Of a stretch of DNA of 64,000 nt, positions 11,243 through 21,593 are shown one piece after another. The notes under the pieces were generated by a model. That model saw only the letters and a program-made list of their open reading frames with translations. It was not told the origin of the DNA and made no database searches. How positions within the stretch are numbered: the stretch's first letter is position 1; the number at the start of each line of letters is the position of its first letter. Origin of the DNA: Kondoa malvinella (taxonomy: Eukaryota; Basidiomycota; Agaricostilbomycetes; Agaricostilbales; Kondoaceae); assembly GCA_039545315.1 (NCBI GenBank), contig BCIM01000007.1:336745-400744 (forward strand), written 5' to 3'. The translations under genes and the position numbers were made by a program.

Positions 11243-13497
11243 TCAGCGAAAAGAAACAAGTTCACGGAAATTCAAACCCTTTCGCTGACAGAAGGCGCAG
11301 CGGGATTTCGCATTGATGATGCTGTTGGCTTCTAGTTGGGACAGCGTCGGATCCAAATGAGCATTACTAAGGAAAGATTGTCGTAATAGACTAGATCGCT
11401 GCTGTAGATAAGAAGGTCGGTGACTTGACGTAGGCGTAGGCGCTTGTATCGTAATCGGCGGTGGACTGCTCTCTTCCTCTTCTCCTTCTTCCTCCTCTTC
11501 TGGCTCTTCAGTCCACTGCAAAGCCTCTGCATCCCTCTGTAAAATCCCTTCCAACGCACTCGTTGCGCTCTCCGTCTTTTTCTCGCTCAAACTCCCATAA
11601 GACAAAACATGCTTTAAAGCCGAACCAGCTTGCAACGCCAAAGTCTTTGCTCTCCAACTTTGTTTCACTTCCGAACCTTTGTACAAATCCGATAAACTGA
11701 CATACGAGCTCGTTCGTGAAGTAGGTGCGCCAGACCAGAGTGATGAAATTGAAGTAGTAGATTCTCGAGCGTAGAGTGAGGATGAAGGAACACCAACTGA
11801 TTCGATCGAGATTTGAGTGCTGACGCTGTCTGTTCGAACTCGATTCACCGTAGGTGCGCGAAAGGATGCTACTGATCTAATTGAGCGGGATTGTTGCTTC
11901 CATGGTGCTTGTGATGAGACGGCAGGCGAAATAGGTGAAGCAGGTTCGTCCGCAAAAGTAAATTTCGGTTTTCGAGGTGGAGTACCGATCACGGGCATGT
12001 CTGGTGAGCTTGAAATAGACGGAGCGGATAGCTTGCGTTCAAAAGAAGGCTGTCGAAGGGAATGATGCACTCTTTCGGTCACTTGGTAGCTTTGCATACG
12101 CAGGGGTGACGGTTTAATGTGTTTGAGCACTGCGACGACTGGCGAGACTTTGGGTGGTGATAAAGGCGTATCAAGCAATTCACTAGGCGAAAGCAAAGGT
12201 TCCCAAGGTGCACGAGGTGTGGTCTTTGCATGATCTGTTTTAGGCGAATGAAATCGATGGTAATTGCGCTGTTTCGCAATCAGGTTCATCTCTTCTTCCC
12301 TTTCTTTAGCAATTCGGATCATGTCGATGCGGTACTTTGCTTTCTGTACTAAATCTTCGGCTTGCTTTTGACCTCCAAGACTTCCAGGTAGCTTTTGCAC
12401 AGAAATGGCTTTTTGAAACCATTCCAGTGATTCTGAATGATCGGCGGGTTCATTCGTCCCGTGCTGACCAGATGGATAGCTACTGAGTGCGAGTAAATAG
12501 CAAAGAGAGATGTAAGAGCCGCGAGCGAGGACTTCAAAATTGTCTAGCGAGACTGATTGTTGAAGCTGATTCGTTTCGGCAGATAAAGAGCGACGTAAAG
12601 ACTTGAAGACTGCATGTTGCGTTAGACGATAAGCGACTCTTGCACCTTTGCAGTACCTTAAGGATGGAAATGTGAGCGCAGGTTAGTGATTTTAGTGACA
12701 GACATACAGATCTTCGCCTTTCTCCTTTGCATCCATTTTCTCGTCCCCGTGACTAGGAGCAAACAATTTGCCGATCCGATAAAGGGAAGTGAGGGCAAAA
12801 GCGAGATCACAAAGCGTGTCGGTGCTCATTTCTCTTCTTTGCGACGAAGTGCCAGATTCTTGAGCAGATGACAGTGATGATAGTGAGCTATGAGAGCCAT
12901 GCATTCCACCGATACCTTCATCAGAATCGTCTGAAGGTGCTTCAGCTCGACATGACGGTTTGACGCTTGTTTCCGATTCGATCTCTAGACCTTTGATATA
13001 CCAATGTGCAGCTTGTCTGTAGTCCGCAGAGATGCACAGAGGAGATTTAGGACTCTTGGGACTCTTAGGCGAGTGGTGATGGTGATGCTTTCCATCTCCC
13101 AGTTTTGGGTTGTGCAAGCCTTGCTGATACAGATGACCGAGCGATAGACAAGCTGCTGAGCTGCCTAATTGAGAAGCTTTCTTGAAACAAGAGAGCGCTT
13201 TGCCATATGCATGCTGGATCAGTGCATTCTAGCCAATTGCAAAAACGTGGGACCTTCAGAGTGCGGATCTCGATAGTTGGACAGGCAAAGACTCACCTGA
13301 GCTTCCCACAGCAACTCATCCACATTCAGATCCTCGTCGCCTTCCTCCCCTTGACTGCTCTCCTCATCTCCCTCGTCCACTTCGGCCAAAACACTCGTTT
13401 CGGAATTCTGGCGCAGGAAATCGAAAGGATTCAACCTGTTCAGCCAAGTCGAAGGCGATCCAGGCTGAGCGAGACGACTTTCATTCGGTGTGCTCAT
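11243..13497 (-). CDS. Sel1/TPR-like repeat protein with long disordered tail
   Basis: The N-terminal part contains Sel1-like helical repeats: HAYGKALSCFKKASQLGSSA, ACLSLGHLYQQGL, YRQAAHWYIKGLEIE, and a later ESLEWFQKAISVQ. A histidine-rich insertion (five His in a row) and a KSPKSPKSP run interrupt the second repeat. The second half, about 380 residues, is Ser/Pro/Glu-rich and probably disordered, with an acidic stretch (EEEEEGEEEE) and a final CAFCQRKG pair of cysteines. Introns lie after WEAQ (about 13298), near 12655-12710 and near the first repeat. Sel1 proteins are adaptors in signalling or ER quality control; no specific partner can be named. Start at 13497, stop at 11243. Confidence 0.75.
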
Positions 13498-13709
13498 TCA
13501 CCCACTTTGCGTCAGGTGAGTGGTGATTTTGGGGAAACAAAGCAATCATGCAAGTTGACATGTTACAACTTGACTTGTTGGGCACTTGGAATCGCTGCAG
13601 GCTAGTGTAAAACTTGCATAGATTTTATCCCGGATAATGTACATTTGATGATGTGACTTTGACAGACGTCAGATCATCTCAGCCTTCTGATCATTGCCAG
13701 ACGACTGCA

Positions 13710-14428
13710 TCACGACAATAACGGTCTAGCCTCTTCCGCAACACTCAAACGATCCTCGAAAGGCGGGTAGCAAGGAGGTCGACCTCTTCCCGGTGTAGTC
13801 CCATCACTCTCTTCACCAGGATAAGGGTAAGGCTGAATACGAATATCGTTTGGACGATAAGACCAACCGCCAGGAAAAGGGTATGGTTGAATCTTGTAAG
13901 TGTTATCGTGCGCGTGAAAGGGTTGCCAGGGTCCTTTCTCGTCGTTCAATGGGATACGACCTTCTTCATCTGGTTCAGGATAAGGCTGGACTCGAATGTC
14001 CCCATTGGCGGTAAAGGTCTTGTTGGCTTCTACTCTTCTCACACCTGCAATCTCATTAGTCTCGGCCTTCTAGTATCGCGCAACACTGACCAGCAACACT
14101 TGACAAATCTTGTTCCCATTCACTCAGGCTCTTTACTCGCACATTCGATCCATTGACAAAGGCGATACCGGAAAAGATCTTATGCTCGTATCGCTGAATG
14201 ACGAGCGCGCCTTTGTGTAGTAAGAGTTGTTCGACTTTGTCCAAGTCAGCCCAAGGTTCTAAGCTGACGAGAAAGGATTGTGGTTTGTTGAAGAGGGACA
14301 AGATGTAGGTAAGGGGAAAGACGACGAGCTGCAGGAAGCGAGTCAAGCCTAGGCTGAAGTTAGTTTCGAGCTTGAGCACCCAGGGAAGAAGGCTTACTGG
14401 CTTTGATAGCTTCGAACATTGTCTTCAT
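13710..14428 (-). CDS. Peptidase-inhibitor I9-like domain protein with QPYP repeats
   Basis: About 210 residues. After a first exon MKTMFEAIKA, a hydrophobic segment (FLQLVVFPLTYILSLF) probably spans or anchors in the membrane. Then follows a domain with the subtilisin-propeptide/I9 pattern: SFLVSLEPWADLDKVEQLLL, HKGALVIQRYEHKIFSGIAF and, across an intron, VRRVEANKTF. The C-terminal third holds three spaced repeats, DIRVQPYPEP, YKIQPYPFPGG and IRIQPYPYPGE, and is otherwise polar. I9 domains are chaperones or inhibitors of S8 proteases; whether this one inhibits anything is inference. The next gene upstream carries a second I9-like domain on the same strand, suggesting local duplication. Stop at 13710. 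Confidence 0.6.
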
Positions 14429-14794
14429 TATAGTCCTATCGTTGATGGCGCTCAGAGTAATGGGACAGGAAGCGAAAGGTTGAGACAATAGAAAAGCGGT
14501 GGTCTATTTCAGGCGATGTCCGTTCAGCGATGCTGGCTGTGCCTACACACAGCATGGTTGGCGTACGAGTGAAACAGATTGCAGTGTCACCAATATGGGC
14601 GGGCGATGAGTGGATCAACAAAGACACAGGACAAATAGGGCATAGCAAAGAGGCCAGAACAGAGCCAGGGCGGCAGAGACATAACCAGAGGAATGAGATG
14701 ACAGTCCTACGCACTTTGATACAGACGAGATTACAATACAGGGAGTACAGCATATACAGCGTCCATGCAGGGGTCGAATAAGTAATAGACGCAC
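14429..14794. other. Intergenic, no gene seen
   Basis: About 370 bp between two co-directional I9-like genes. Open frames of 83-120 codons exist on both strands but look like random frames, without motifs or good splice structure. It presumably contains the promoter of the downstream gene. Confidence 0.5.
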
Positions 14795-15173
14795 TCAAAG
14801 CACTTCTATCGTTCCCGCATCCATCGTATGCACTTCCTGATCAGCCTCGACACGCTTGACACCTATTTCGACATTGAGCAAGACATCAGAAGCCACCTTC
14901 CGGTAACTCACCCTCTACTTCCTGAGCCAGCGTTTCCTGCCAGGCCTCTGCAGTATTTATGTCGGCTAAGGGAGCACGAAAAGCATAGCCTCTGAAGCTT
15001 CCAAAGTCATAGGTATGCGTGATGAGGACCGATTTCGCTTCCAAAGCAGTTTTGAGTTCGCTCAGCGCTTGTGGACCGGCTGATGTCTCGAGCGTCACAA
15101 TGTAAGATTTGGCTGAGGCGAGTGTCATGAGGGCTACTAGGGTGAAATTGACTGCCGCTGTGAGGAGATGCAT
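14795..15173 (-). CDS. Secreted peptidase-inhibitor I9 domain protein (POIA1/PBI2-like)
   Basis: Two exons give a protein of about 109 residues. The first ~22 residues form a signal peptide (MHLLTAAVNFTLVALMTLAS). The rest is one I9/S8-propeptide domain: YIVTLETSAGPQALSELKTA, ITHTYDFGSFRGYAF, and after the intron VKRVEADQEVHTMD, the usual 'VExVEAD' end of the fold. A 49-nt intron (gtgagt..atag) joins EVEG to VKRVEADQ; reading through it would give a false earlier stop. Family members such as yeast PBI2 and fungal POIA1 inhibit subtilisin-like proteases. Its target here is unknown. Stop at 14795, start at 15173. Confidence 0.7.
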
Positions 15174-15859
15174 GTCACGGTTTGCGGCAAAGAGATGGGT
15201 TGGTCCAATACTACGGTGTATTGCTTGCGAAGTCCTCTGTCTCTGCTACCACTGCTACTGCTTGCTGCTATGCCTCCCAAAGCTGCTGCTGAGCGCATCG
15301 TCCCGCTCTCAGACACTTCATCAATGTCTGCTGCAAACGGGCCAAGCTATAACGTATCCGCGTGGCAGCAAGGATGCTCTTGTCTATTGCAACTCTGTCA
15401 GACACAAAGATTGATGAACACCTTGCGCGAAAAGATTCGGTATTTTCTATATCTGAACCGGCCTGGGATCTACAAATTCTCGCAGCAGTCGCTCAAGACG
15501 GTCGACATGTTGCGTCAACGCCCCCGGTTTTGACCACTGCTCTACCTTGAAGATTATCCATTCTTCTCGTAACGGATGTAAGCGGAAGCTACCTTCAGTC
15601 ATCTGTCGACTTTCGAGAATCTGCTTCAATAGACCAGCGAGAGGCTACTAGACGTATCTGTCATACATTACCTGCATTCTTGCCGCTACTGGCAGCAAAT
15701 CGTCGAGTAAGCCAAGCCAGATAGGATCACCTGACCGTTTCTTTCCCTTTGTCTTTTCTCTTGCATTCTTGTTCTCGTCCGTGTTCGTTCTTCTTCCTCA
15801 ACCAGCACTCTGGCATCACCAGCGTTGCCTGATATCGAAGCAAGACTAGGTATACATCT
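15174..15859. other. Mostly unassigned stretch, possible small gene inside
   Basis: About 690 bp upstream of the I9 gene and of the repeat gene. Apart from the doubtful minus-strand frame reported separately, I see only CT-rich DNA near 15740-15800, perhaps a promoter tract of the plus-strand gene at 15860. Confidence 0.4.
15447..15830 (-). CDS. Possible small uncharacterised gene (start unclear)
   Basis: Two minus-strand segments joined by a plausible intron (gtaatg..gaag, about 15630-15677) give a protein-like frame: SGDPIWLGLLDDLLPVAARM, then QILESRQMTEGSFRLHP, EEWIIFKVEQWSKPG and VDRLERLLREFVDP. The pattern suggests amphipathic helices. No in-frame ATG is available downstream of a stop near 15806, so an upstream exon would be required, and the opposite strand also carries open frames. 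I do not recognise a family. The 5' limit given is approximate. Confidence 0.3.
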
Positions 15860-16620
15860 ATGTCTGCTTCCAATAATTACGCCGTTATCGGCAACAGTCA
15901 CCTGCCAGGTGGCAAGGATTACAGGGCTCTGAATACTTCTTCGATCCCCGCTACTGCTTTCGGACAATTGTTGGGACGATTTGCTGTCCCTGCACAAAGT
16001 GTATACCCGCTGATTGCGATCTATTGCGGAGCTTCGAGGCACAAGGGATCGTACACATTTGACGCTTCATTCAGGTCAAGACACGAAAACTTCGACGTTG
16101 ATCAAATTCAAAGCGTCGAGGAATGGACGCACAACAATGAGGCAGCGAACGATGCCTTCGAGCATCTTTACAAGACTTTTCATGGTAGATGCTTTCCGCA
16201 GCGCACAAATTGTGACTGAAACTTTTCGCAGGTAAGGGAGCCCGCAGTATATCGATCAATCCAAGGGCTCTGCACCATTGTCTCATCACCCAGCAGTTGG
16301 ATTGGATTGAGGTGTACGATAATAAGCCTTACTTCCGTTATTGCAGTACGCAAGCCGACCTGCAAGATATACACAAGGTGATGGACCGACACGCTAGTCT
16401 CAGGACCAATCCTAGAAGGGCGTTGGCAGCGCAAAAGTGGTTGGAAGGACAGAAAGATCTGGCAACGGCGGCATTGGACAAGACAATCGACTACCTGCGC
16501 ATTGATAACGGCCAACAAGGAACCACACACGTTCCGAAGGCGTGTGGCTCCTACCGACTATTGTTGCTCTTAGTACGTGCTCGCAAGCATAAATACATCA
16601 GTAAGCTAATTACGTCGATC

Positions 16621-17161
16621 AGCCTCCACTAGCAGTTATCAGCCAAAGGTCATATCGCTCATAGATAACACTGCATCTATGGTTTCTGCTTCTGAAGATC
16701 CTATCAAGCGGAAAGATGAAATGAGTCAGTGGGTCTGCTTGCCCGCGCTCTCTGCTGACCCGACTATCGTGATCGCAGTGAAAACCATTCTTCACTCCCT
16801 CCCTCGCAAGTATCCAGAAGATAAAATGCTTTTGCATCCCGTTGGCAGGCAAACTCTCGGCTCGACCGTCGGTTATGCCTTAGGCTTTGCAGCTGGAACG
16901 CACAGCCCACTCTTTTCGCCAGAGTAGCGGAACCTAGCGAAAGTTCTTTGGATGATCTACACTGGCAAACCCAACCTCGAGGAACTGCCTTCTTATACAG
17001 CGGCATATGAAATGAGCAACACAATCACCTATTTGCGCCAACATAACGGCAAACGAAACTCTACGGGTATTGACAAAGGGATATGGTGCCTACCTGATAT
17101 TGTTGCTCTCAGTACGCATTTGCCACAATCAGAGCGTGTCCTATCAGACTCACATTGTTTC
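16621..17161 (+). repeat. Tandem coding repeat, unit A
   Basis: About 540-bp unit covering one exon-intron-exon block; it is followed directly by unit B, which encodes a similar protein and shares intron positions. Unit A contains the TAG at 16925-16927 where unit B has CTA. Confidence 0.55.
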
Positions 17162-17600
17162 AGCTGGCTCCAGTGAATATCAACCACGTGTTGTATCGCT
17201 CGCAGCAAACAATACTACAGTCATGGTTGTCGCGTCTAAAGATCCCATTAGCCGAAAGAATGAAATGAGTCAGTCGGTCTACTTTTGTCGCAGATCTTCT
17301 CTCACGGGCTTTCGCTGTCACAGTGAACACCATCCTTCATTCACTCCTTCGCACACATCCAGAAGATACAATGATCTTGCATCCGGATAGATGGCACACC
17401 CTCGGCTCAAACATCGGTTATGCGCAGGGCTTCGCAGCTGAAGCGCACAACACGCATTTGTCAACAGAACTACGGAACCTGGCGATGATCCTGTGGATGA
17501 TTTATACTGGACGCGGTCTTGATGGAATACCGTCCAAGACAGCAACTCAGATAGCGGAGAAAACCACTCCGCGCCAGACTCAGGTAAGTTGCTTGGTCTT
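17162..17600 (+). repeat. Tandem coding repeat, unit B
   Basis: Second copy of the block. It keeps an open frame through LSTELRNLAMILWMIYTGRG and then diverges from unit A towards its own stop at 17719. Confidence 0.55.
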
Positions 17601-17721
17601 TTGCCTCGATTTCCCTGATATATATTCTACACAGCCTGGCTGGCTTAAGGCTTCAGTCCCCTACGAACAGCATCAATGGCCTCATCAAGCTCCACAAGCT
17701 GCTCACGATCAGCGGAGCTAG

Positions 17722-18213
17722 ATACGTCGGCCATCGTAAGAGCAATTGGACATTTGACTGTCGTACATATATGCCAGTTTCACTTTCGCGTCTTGCTTTG
17801 TACCAATACTTTTACACATAATGCATAAGGAAACGGAATAGTTATCCGTCGACCCCAATTGACAAAAGCGGGTCAGATCTAGAAGCGAGCAGAAGAAGTT
17901 CGAGAGATATCCGACCGCTAGTGTAGAAGTAGACTAGCCTTCTCCAGACAACTCAACCCGATTTAGCACCAGGTGTCTAAAGTGAACGCTGCAGATCGGA
18001 GACCAATATGCGACTCTGTGGAGCCTGAGACCAATCACTGGCGGTGACAGCAGTCCCAAAGCTGTTTTATACTATCTTTACACTGGAATACTCATCATGT
18101 GCGCTTCCAGAATGCACTGGAGGTTTAGGTTCAAATCTTTGCCGATTTTGCTGCATCCGACTTGGGTTCTCCTCCTGCTCGACATCAATTTAGCTAGAGA
18201 TTCTGGCGGTATA
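17722..18213. other. Intergenic with possible BTB-like remnant
   Basis: About 490 bp. No complete gene. Near 18010-18095 the plus strand reads LRPITGGDSSPKAVLYYLYTG, which looks like the last strand and helix of a BTB domain, possibly a relic of the neighbouring repeat family. The remainder shows nothing specific. Confidence 0.35.
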
Positions 18214-18800
18214 TCAGACTGGCGTACCATATGCATACCCATCAACTTGTCGAATATCCTTTGCAGCACTGCACCGAGACACTCTGTCTTTGACGAATTG
18301 CTCCAATCTAGGCTTCAAGCTTGTTTCAGCGAGATTGAAATCGTCCACTGTTCCTATTCTGAGGATGCTGTTGCCAGGGAACCCTTCGCCAACTCGATAC
18401 ATTAGGGTACCGCAGACGGAACAAAAGTGATTGGTCATTAGGTTGCCTGTTGTGATTGTTTTGCGAATGCTGTAAGTGGACAACTTCTCTTGACCCCTCA
18501 AATGCTTCAGGTGGGTATCTTTGACGACAAAGTTGGAAGCAAACATGGATGCTGTGAGCTTTCGACAGTCGGTGCAGTTGCATAGGAAAGTATCGACCAA
18601 TCCAGGCTTCGACAGAGGCTATTCCACAATGAACATGAGTGTTGGATCGTTGAGCCGATGATGTAGACCCTTACAAATGCCAATTGAACTTGTCCACAAA
18701 AGCAAGTAGCAGTCGCTTCATCAGCCCTTGAGTACCCATCAGTGGCTTCTCCAGCTAGCGGAAAGTATGGCTTCTGTTTGTCTGAATCGCGAACAGACAT
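18214..18800 (-). CDS. GFA-domain protein (glutathione-dependent formaldehyde-activating/CENP-V-like)
   Basis: Zinc-binding Mss4-like fold protein of about 175 residues. The cysteine pattern is complete: TCFCGQVQLAF, then after a 56-nt intron FLCNCTDCRKLTASMFASNF, and FCSVCGTLMYR. These are the two zinc sites of the GFA family. The C-terminus (ILRIGTVDDF, GYAYGTPV) is also typical. Members were first described as aiding formaldehyde-glutathione adduct formation, but most fungal copies have no tested role. Start at 18800 (MSVRDSDKQ), stop at 18214. It is divergent from a BTB protein and sits at the edge of the redox-enzyme-rich region. Confidence 0.8.
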
Positions 18801-19248
18801 GTTGTTGTAGAATGTATGTAGCAGCGAGTGATGACAGTGCAGTGCTCGTCCGAGTTCAAGTTGCGAGTTGATGATCTGCAGACTGGAGACTGCCTCGTAA
18901 TTCTGCAACCCACTCCTACCAAACAGCGGTATCACCATTTCCGCATCCTTGTCTCGGCCATTCAGACCAATGCTGCACATGACAACAAGATACGTCACGC
19001 AACGTCTCGCGACGTGTTACCTTACCGAGTTTGCCTCGCCTTGCAATCAAGCTCTTGGGTTGACGGTCTGCGAATCACGATCGCGCTTTCAACGGATCCC
19101 AATTCCGCTTTGTTTCAGTATCTGCAGCGGAATTGCTGAAATCAGCTGGAAAGATGGATTTGAGGACTGTTCGAGATACCTCAACTGCGCTGAAAGGTTC
19201 GTGCGAATATAGTCTTTTCAGGCGTTCACTCACTTTAGTACAGAAAAC
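18801..19248. other. Divergent promoter region or upstream BTB exons
   Basis: About 450 bp between the GFA gene and the BTB gene. A good acceptor (tcttttcag at about 19222) precedes an in-frame run AFTHFSTEN leading into the BTB start, so one or more 5' exons may lie here. I could not place a convincing donor. Confidence 0.35.
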
Positions 19249-19996
19249 ATGTCTGGCCGTAGGCCTAACGATACTGTCTTCGTCTTCCCACTACCCGTTG
19301 ATGCTCGGTATATCTGGGCAAATAGCAAGATCCTCTCGCAACGTTCAGGCTATTTTCGGGACATGTTTGCATTTGAAGGTGATGAGAGAAGGTCCACAGA
19401 TAGCTCGTCAAGGGCAATATCAGCTGCAACAGGGGATCAACAGTCTGGAGGAGAGAATTCGTCAAGCAAGAGCAAAGAGCTTTCTCTCGCCAACACCCAA
19501 CAGCGCAATAGTTCAAACGAAGTTGATAAAGCCGAGCACGTCGTCACTATCACTGCGCATGACTATGTCACCTATCGCTCTCTACTTGGTCATTTGCTTA
19601 CAGCCGAACCAATTTACTATGCGCCGCTAGAATCACTTGGTTTTGAGGGCGATAGCGGTTTAGATGAGGAAAGGCCGTGTCCAAAGACAGTGTATAGACT
19701 CGCACAGTGAGCTTGTTATCGGCTCGCAGCAAATACAGCTCACAGGGTTTATAGCGAGCTCCGTATGAATGAACTTCAGCAACATGCATTAGCCAACCTT
19801 ACCAGTCAGATCACGACTGTGAATGCGGAAGAAGAGTTGTTCTCTGACCTGTGTGCGGATTACTCTGAGGTAAGCCTTCGACACGAAGATTTTATTATTA
19901 AGCTGATGAGCACTGCAGATCCGAAGGGCAATTTGGGCTCGTTGGCAATGGTCCGAGAAGAAAGGATCGCCTCAGCCTGCCTCTACAGCTGCATGA
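19249..19996 (+). CDS. BTB/POZ-domain protein
   Basis: Three exons. The N-terminus has the fungal BTB pattern: NDTVFVFPLPVDARYIWANS, KILSQRSGYFRDMFAFEG, an inserted Ser-rich loop of about 60 residues, then VVTITAHDYVTYRSLLGHLL. The next exon gives VYSELRMNELQQHALANL, the helix that follows the fold. A last exon (IRRAIWARWQWSEKKG) ends at 19994. BTB proteins dimerise and often serve as adaptors for cullin-3 ubiquitin ligases; no partner domain is visible here. Additional exons upstream of 19249 are possible. The long Ser-rich insertion is unusual but common in fast-evolving fungal members. Confidence 0.65.
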
Positions 19997-20312
19997 GCTG
20001 CGTTCAGCTACGAGCTTGCTACGGAATGGCGCTGTGTTGTAGTGCTGGATACTTGTTGAGAACCAGTATTGATTGCCATGGACGGACAAAGCATCTTACT
20101 TACAAGTGCGCTCACCACTAATGTATTCTATCTAGCATACTGATTCAGTATCGGTGCAGCCTTCCGTCCTTACCTCCTCCGCTCTCTCGCGCCTTACCCC
20201 GCATTTCGCTGTTTTCCCGTCGTTTGTCCAAATACTGTTCTTCCGCAACGTCCAGGAAAGCTATAATCAAATCAGATTCGCTTCTACTACACCAACGTAC
20301 AACCATAGAAGA
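19997..20312. other. Intergenic, no gene seen
   Basis: About 315 bp upstream of the EthD gene. A CT-rich tract near 20160-20230 looks like a fungal promoter feature. No other signal noted. Confidence 0.5.
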
Positions 20313-20866
20313 ATGAGCTGCCAAGTAACCGTTACTTACCCACACGGGGAGGACTTCAAAATGGACTACGTATTGTTGACTATCTCTCACATGCCTTCCA
20401 TGAACTCATCGAGTCTGCAGTACATTAACAATCATATGCCACTCGCGTTCAAAAAGTGGAAACCACACGGAATGACTGGCTATTCAGGTCAGCTCAATAG
20501 CCTCATTCAAGGCTCAAGCTGATATTCTACAGTGGCTCAATCCGAGAACAAAGACGGCGTGAGCTCTCTTTGATTAAGCAGGACCGTTTGCTTAGATACA
20601 TTGAGACAGTCCTTTAACGTTCTCGCTGTTCTCAATTTCGAATCTTCGGACAAAGCCAAAGCTGGTCTGGCTGATAAGGGCGCTGTTGACGGTAAGCACC
20701 TGCGGTTGCCCTAGATGACGCTGATCAACTAATAATACAGAGATCATGGCTGATGGTATGTAAGATCATTGGCTTTCATTTACGTCGCTGAACTGGTGTC
20801 GAAGTGGGTAACTACACCAAAGCCAAACCTGAGATTACTGTTTGCAACGTTACTGGATCTGCTTGA
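20313..20866 (+). CDS. EthD-domain small protein
   Basis: A compact protein of about 105 residues assembled from six exons. The first exon ends in the YPHGEDFKMDY motif that continues as YINNHMPLAFKKWKPHGMTG, matching the EthD pattern FDxDYYxxxHMPLvxxxWxxxGl. Then follow SFNVLAVLNFESSDKAKAGL, EIMADVGNYTKAKPEITV and the stop at 20864. EthD proteins are dimeric ferredoxin-like-fold proteins; the founding member is needed for ethyl tert-butyl ether oxidation in bacteria, and fungal relatives accompany catabolic or biosynthetic clusters. Reaction unknown. All five introns are 44-52 nt with consensus ends, so the model is good. Confidence 0.85.
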
Positions 20867-21081
20867 GTGGGAAGGAGCAGGGCGGAGCAAAGCTTGGAAT
20901 TTTATGCGATGAAATGCAATCGTGAAATGTCGAATATCTTTATGAAAAGGATGACAGAGGTCTGTTATTCGCCTTGTATCGAAGCACTCTTCAGGTATCC
21001 TTGTTGATGTCACTGTCGAGAATTTGACTATGCAATTGGTTGCTTCTGATCAAGCACTCCAAACCTTCCAAAGCATCTCAA

Positions 21082-21593
21082 GATGGGCAAGTCAGGTACT
21101 ACTCCTCTACTCTTGCATACAATCGAATGCTCATGCTCTTCACAGCAAAGATGATGAAGCGACCAACGAAATCCGAGGTGCGCCTTCAAAAATTCGTCTA
21201 CTTTGCTGTAATCGTTCGACTGAGGCTGGGTTATGTTAGAAAATGGGACTGAGTGAAACAAAGTCTAAGTCAAAGAACCCTTCTTCCGCTCCCAAGGCCA
21301 AAGTAGCAAAAAAGCCTACCAAACGCAAACGCGGGCATTCTCTTTCACCTGTTGGCGATGAAGACGTTTCGATGGATGTAGCGGGTATGCAAGAAGCTAA
21401 AAGAACGATACAAGAATCTATAGCTGCTAAAGAGATGCAAATGGATGAGGTGCAAGTAGAGGGAGGGCCGAAAAAGAAAAAGGGCGATCATGGGACTGGT
21501 GCGGGTATCAAGAAGGGGAGGTTGGTTGATGCAGAGGGGAAGGAGGTAGACTATTTGAACATGTATCAGAAGGGCAGCAAGAGGAAGGTCTGA
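21082..21593 (+). CDS. Small Lys-rich, probably nuclear protein
   Basis: Three exons give MGKSAKMMKRPTKSE, then KMGLSETKSKSKNPSS and a basic region KKPTKRKRGHSLSP that looks like a nuclear localisation signal. Near the C-terminus a conserved-looking block reads GAGIKKGRLVDAEGKEVDYL and ends GSKRKV. I do not recognise a domain. Composition suggests a nucleolar or ribosome-biogenesis accessory protein, which is a guess. Introns: after the first Ser codon (gtactact..cacag) and a second ending just before AAAATGGGACTG at 21240. Confidence 0.5.

Larger units (their letters stand above)
15860..17721 (+). pseudogene. Tandem-repeat, BTB-like lineage-specific gene with in-frame stop
   Basis: Several exons with good introns (for example after KTFHG near 16182). 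The protein has no family I can name, but two successive units repeat closely, each with the same intron position: EDPIKRKDEMS / KDPISRKNEMS, VKTILHSLPRKYPEDKMLL / VNTILHSLLRTHPEDTMIL and RNLAKVLWMIYTGK / RNLAMILWMIYTGR. A partial first copy ends in KTIDYLRIDNGQQG near 16500. The '..LxxIYTG' element resembles the end of BTB/POZ domains, and a BTB gene lies 1.5 kb downstream. In the first full unit the codon matching CTA (Leu) of the second is TAG at 16925, so a full-length product is broken. It could be a decayed gene or two separate genes. Confidence 0.4.
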
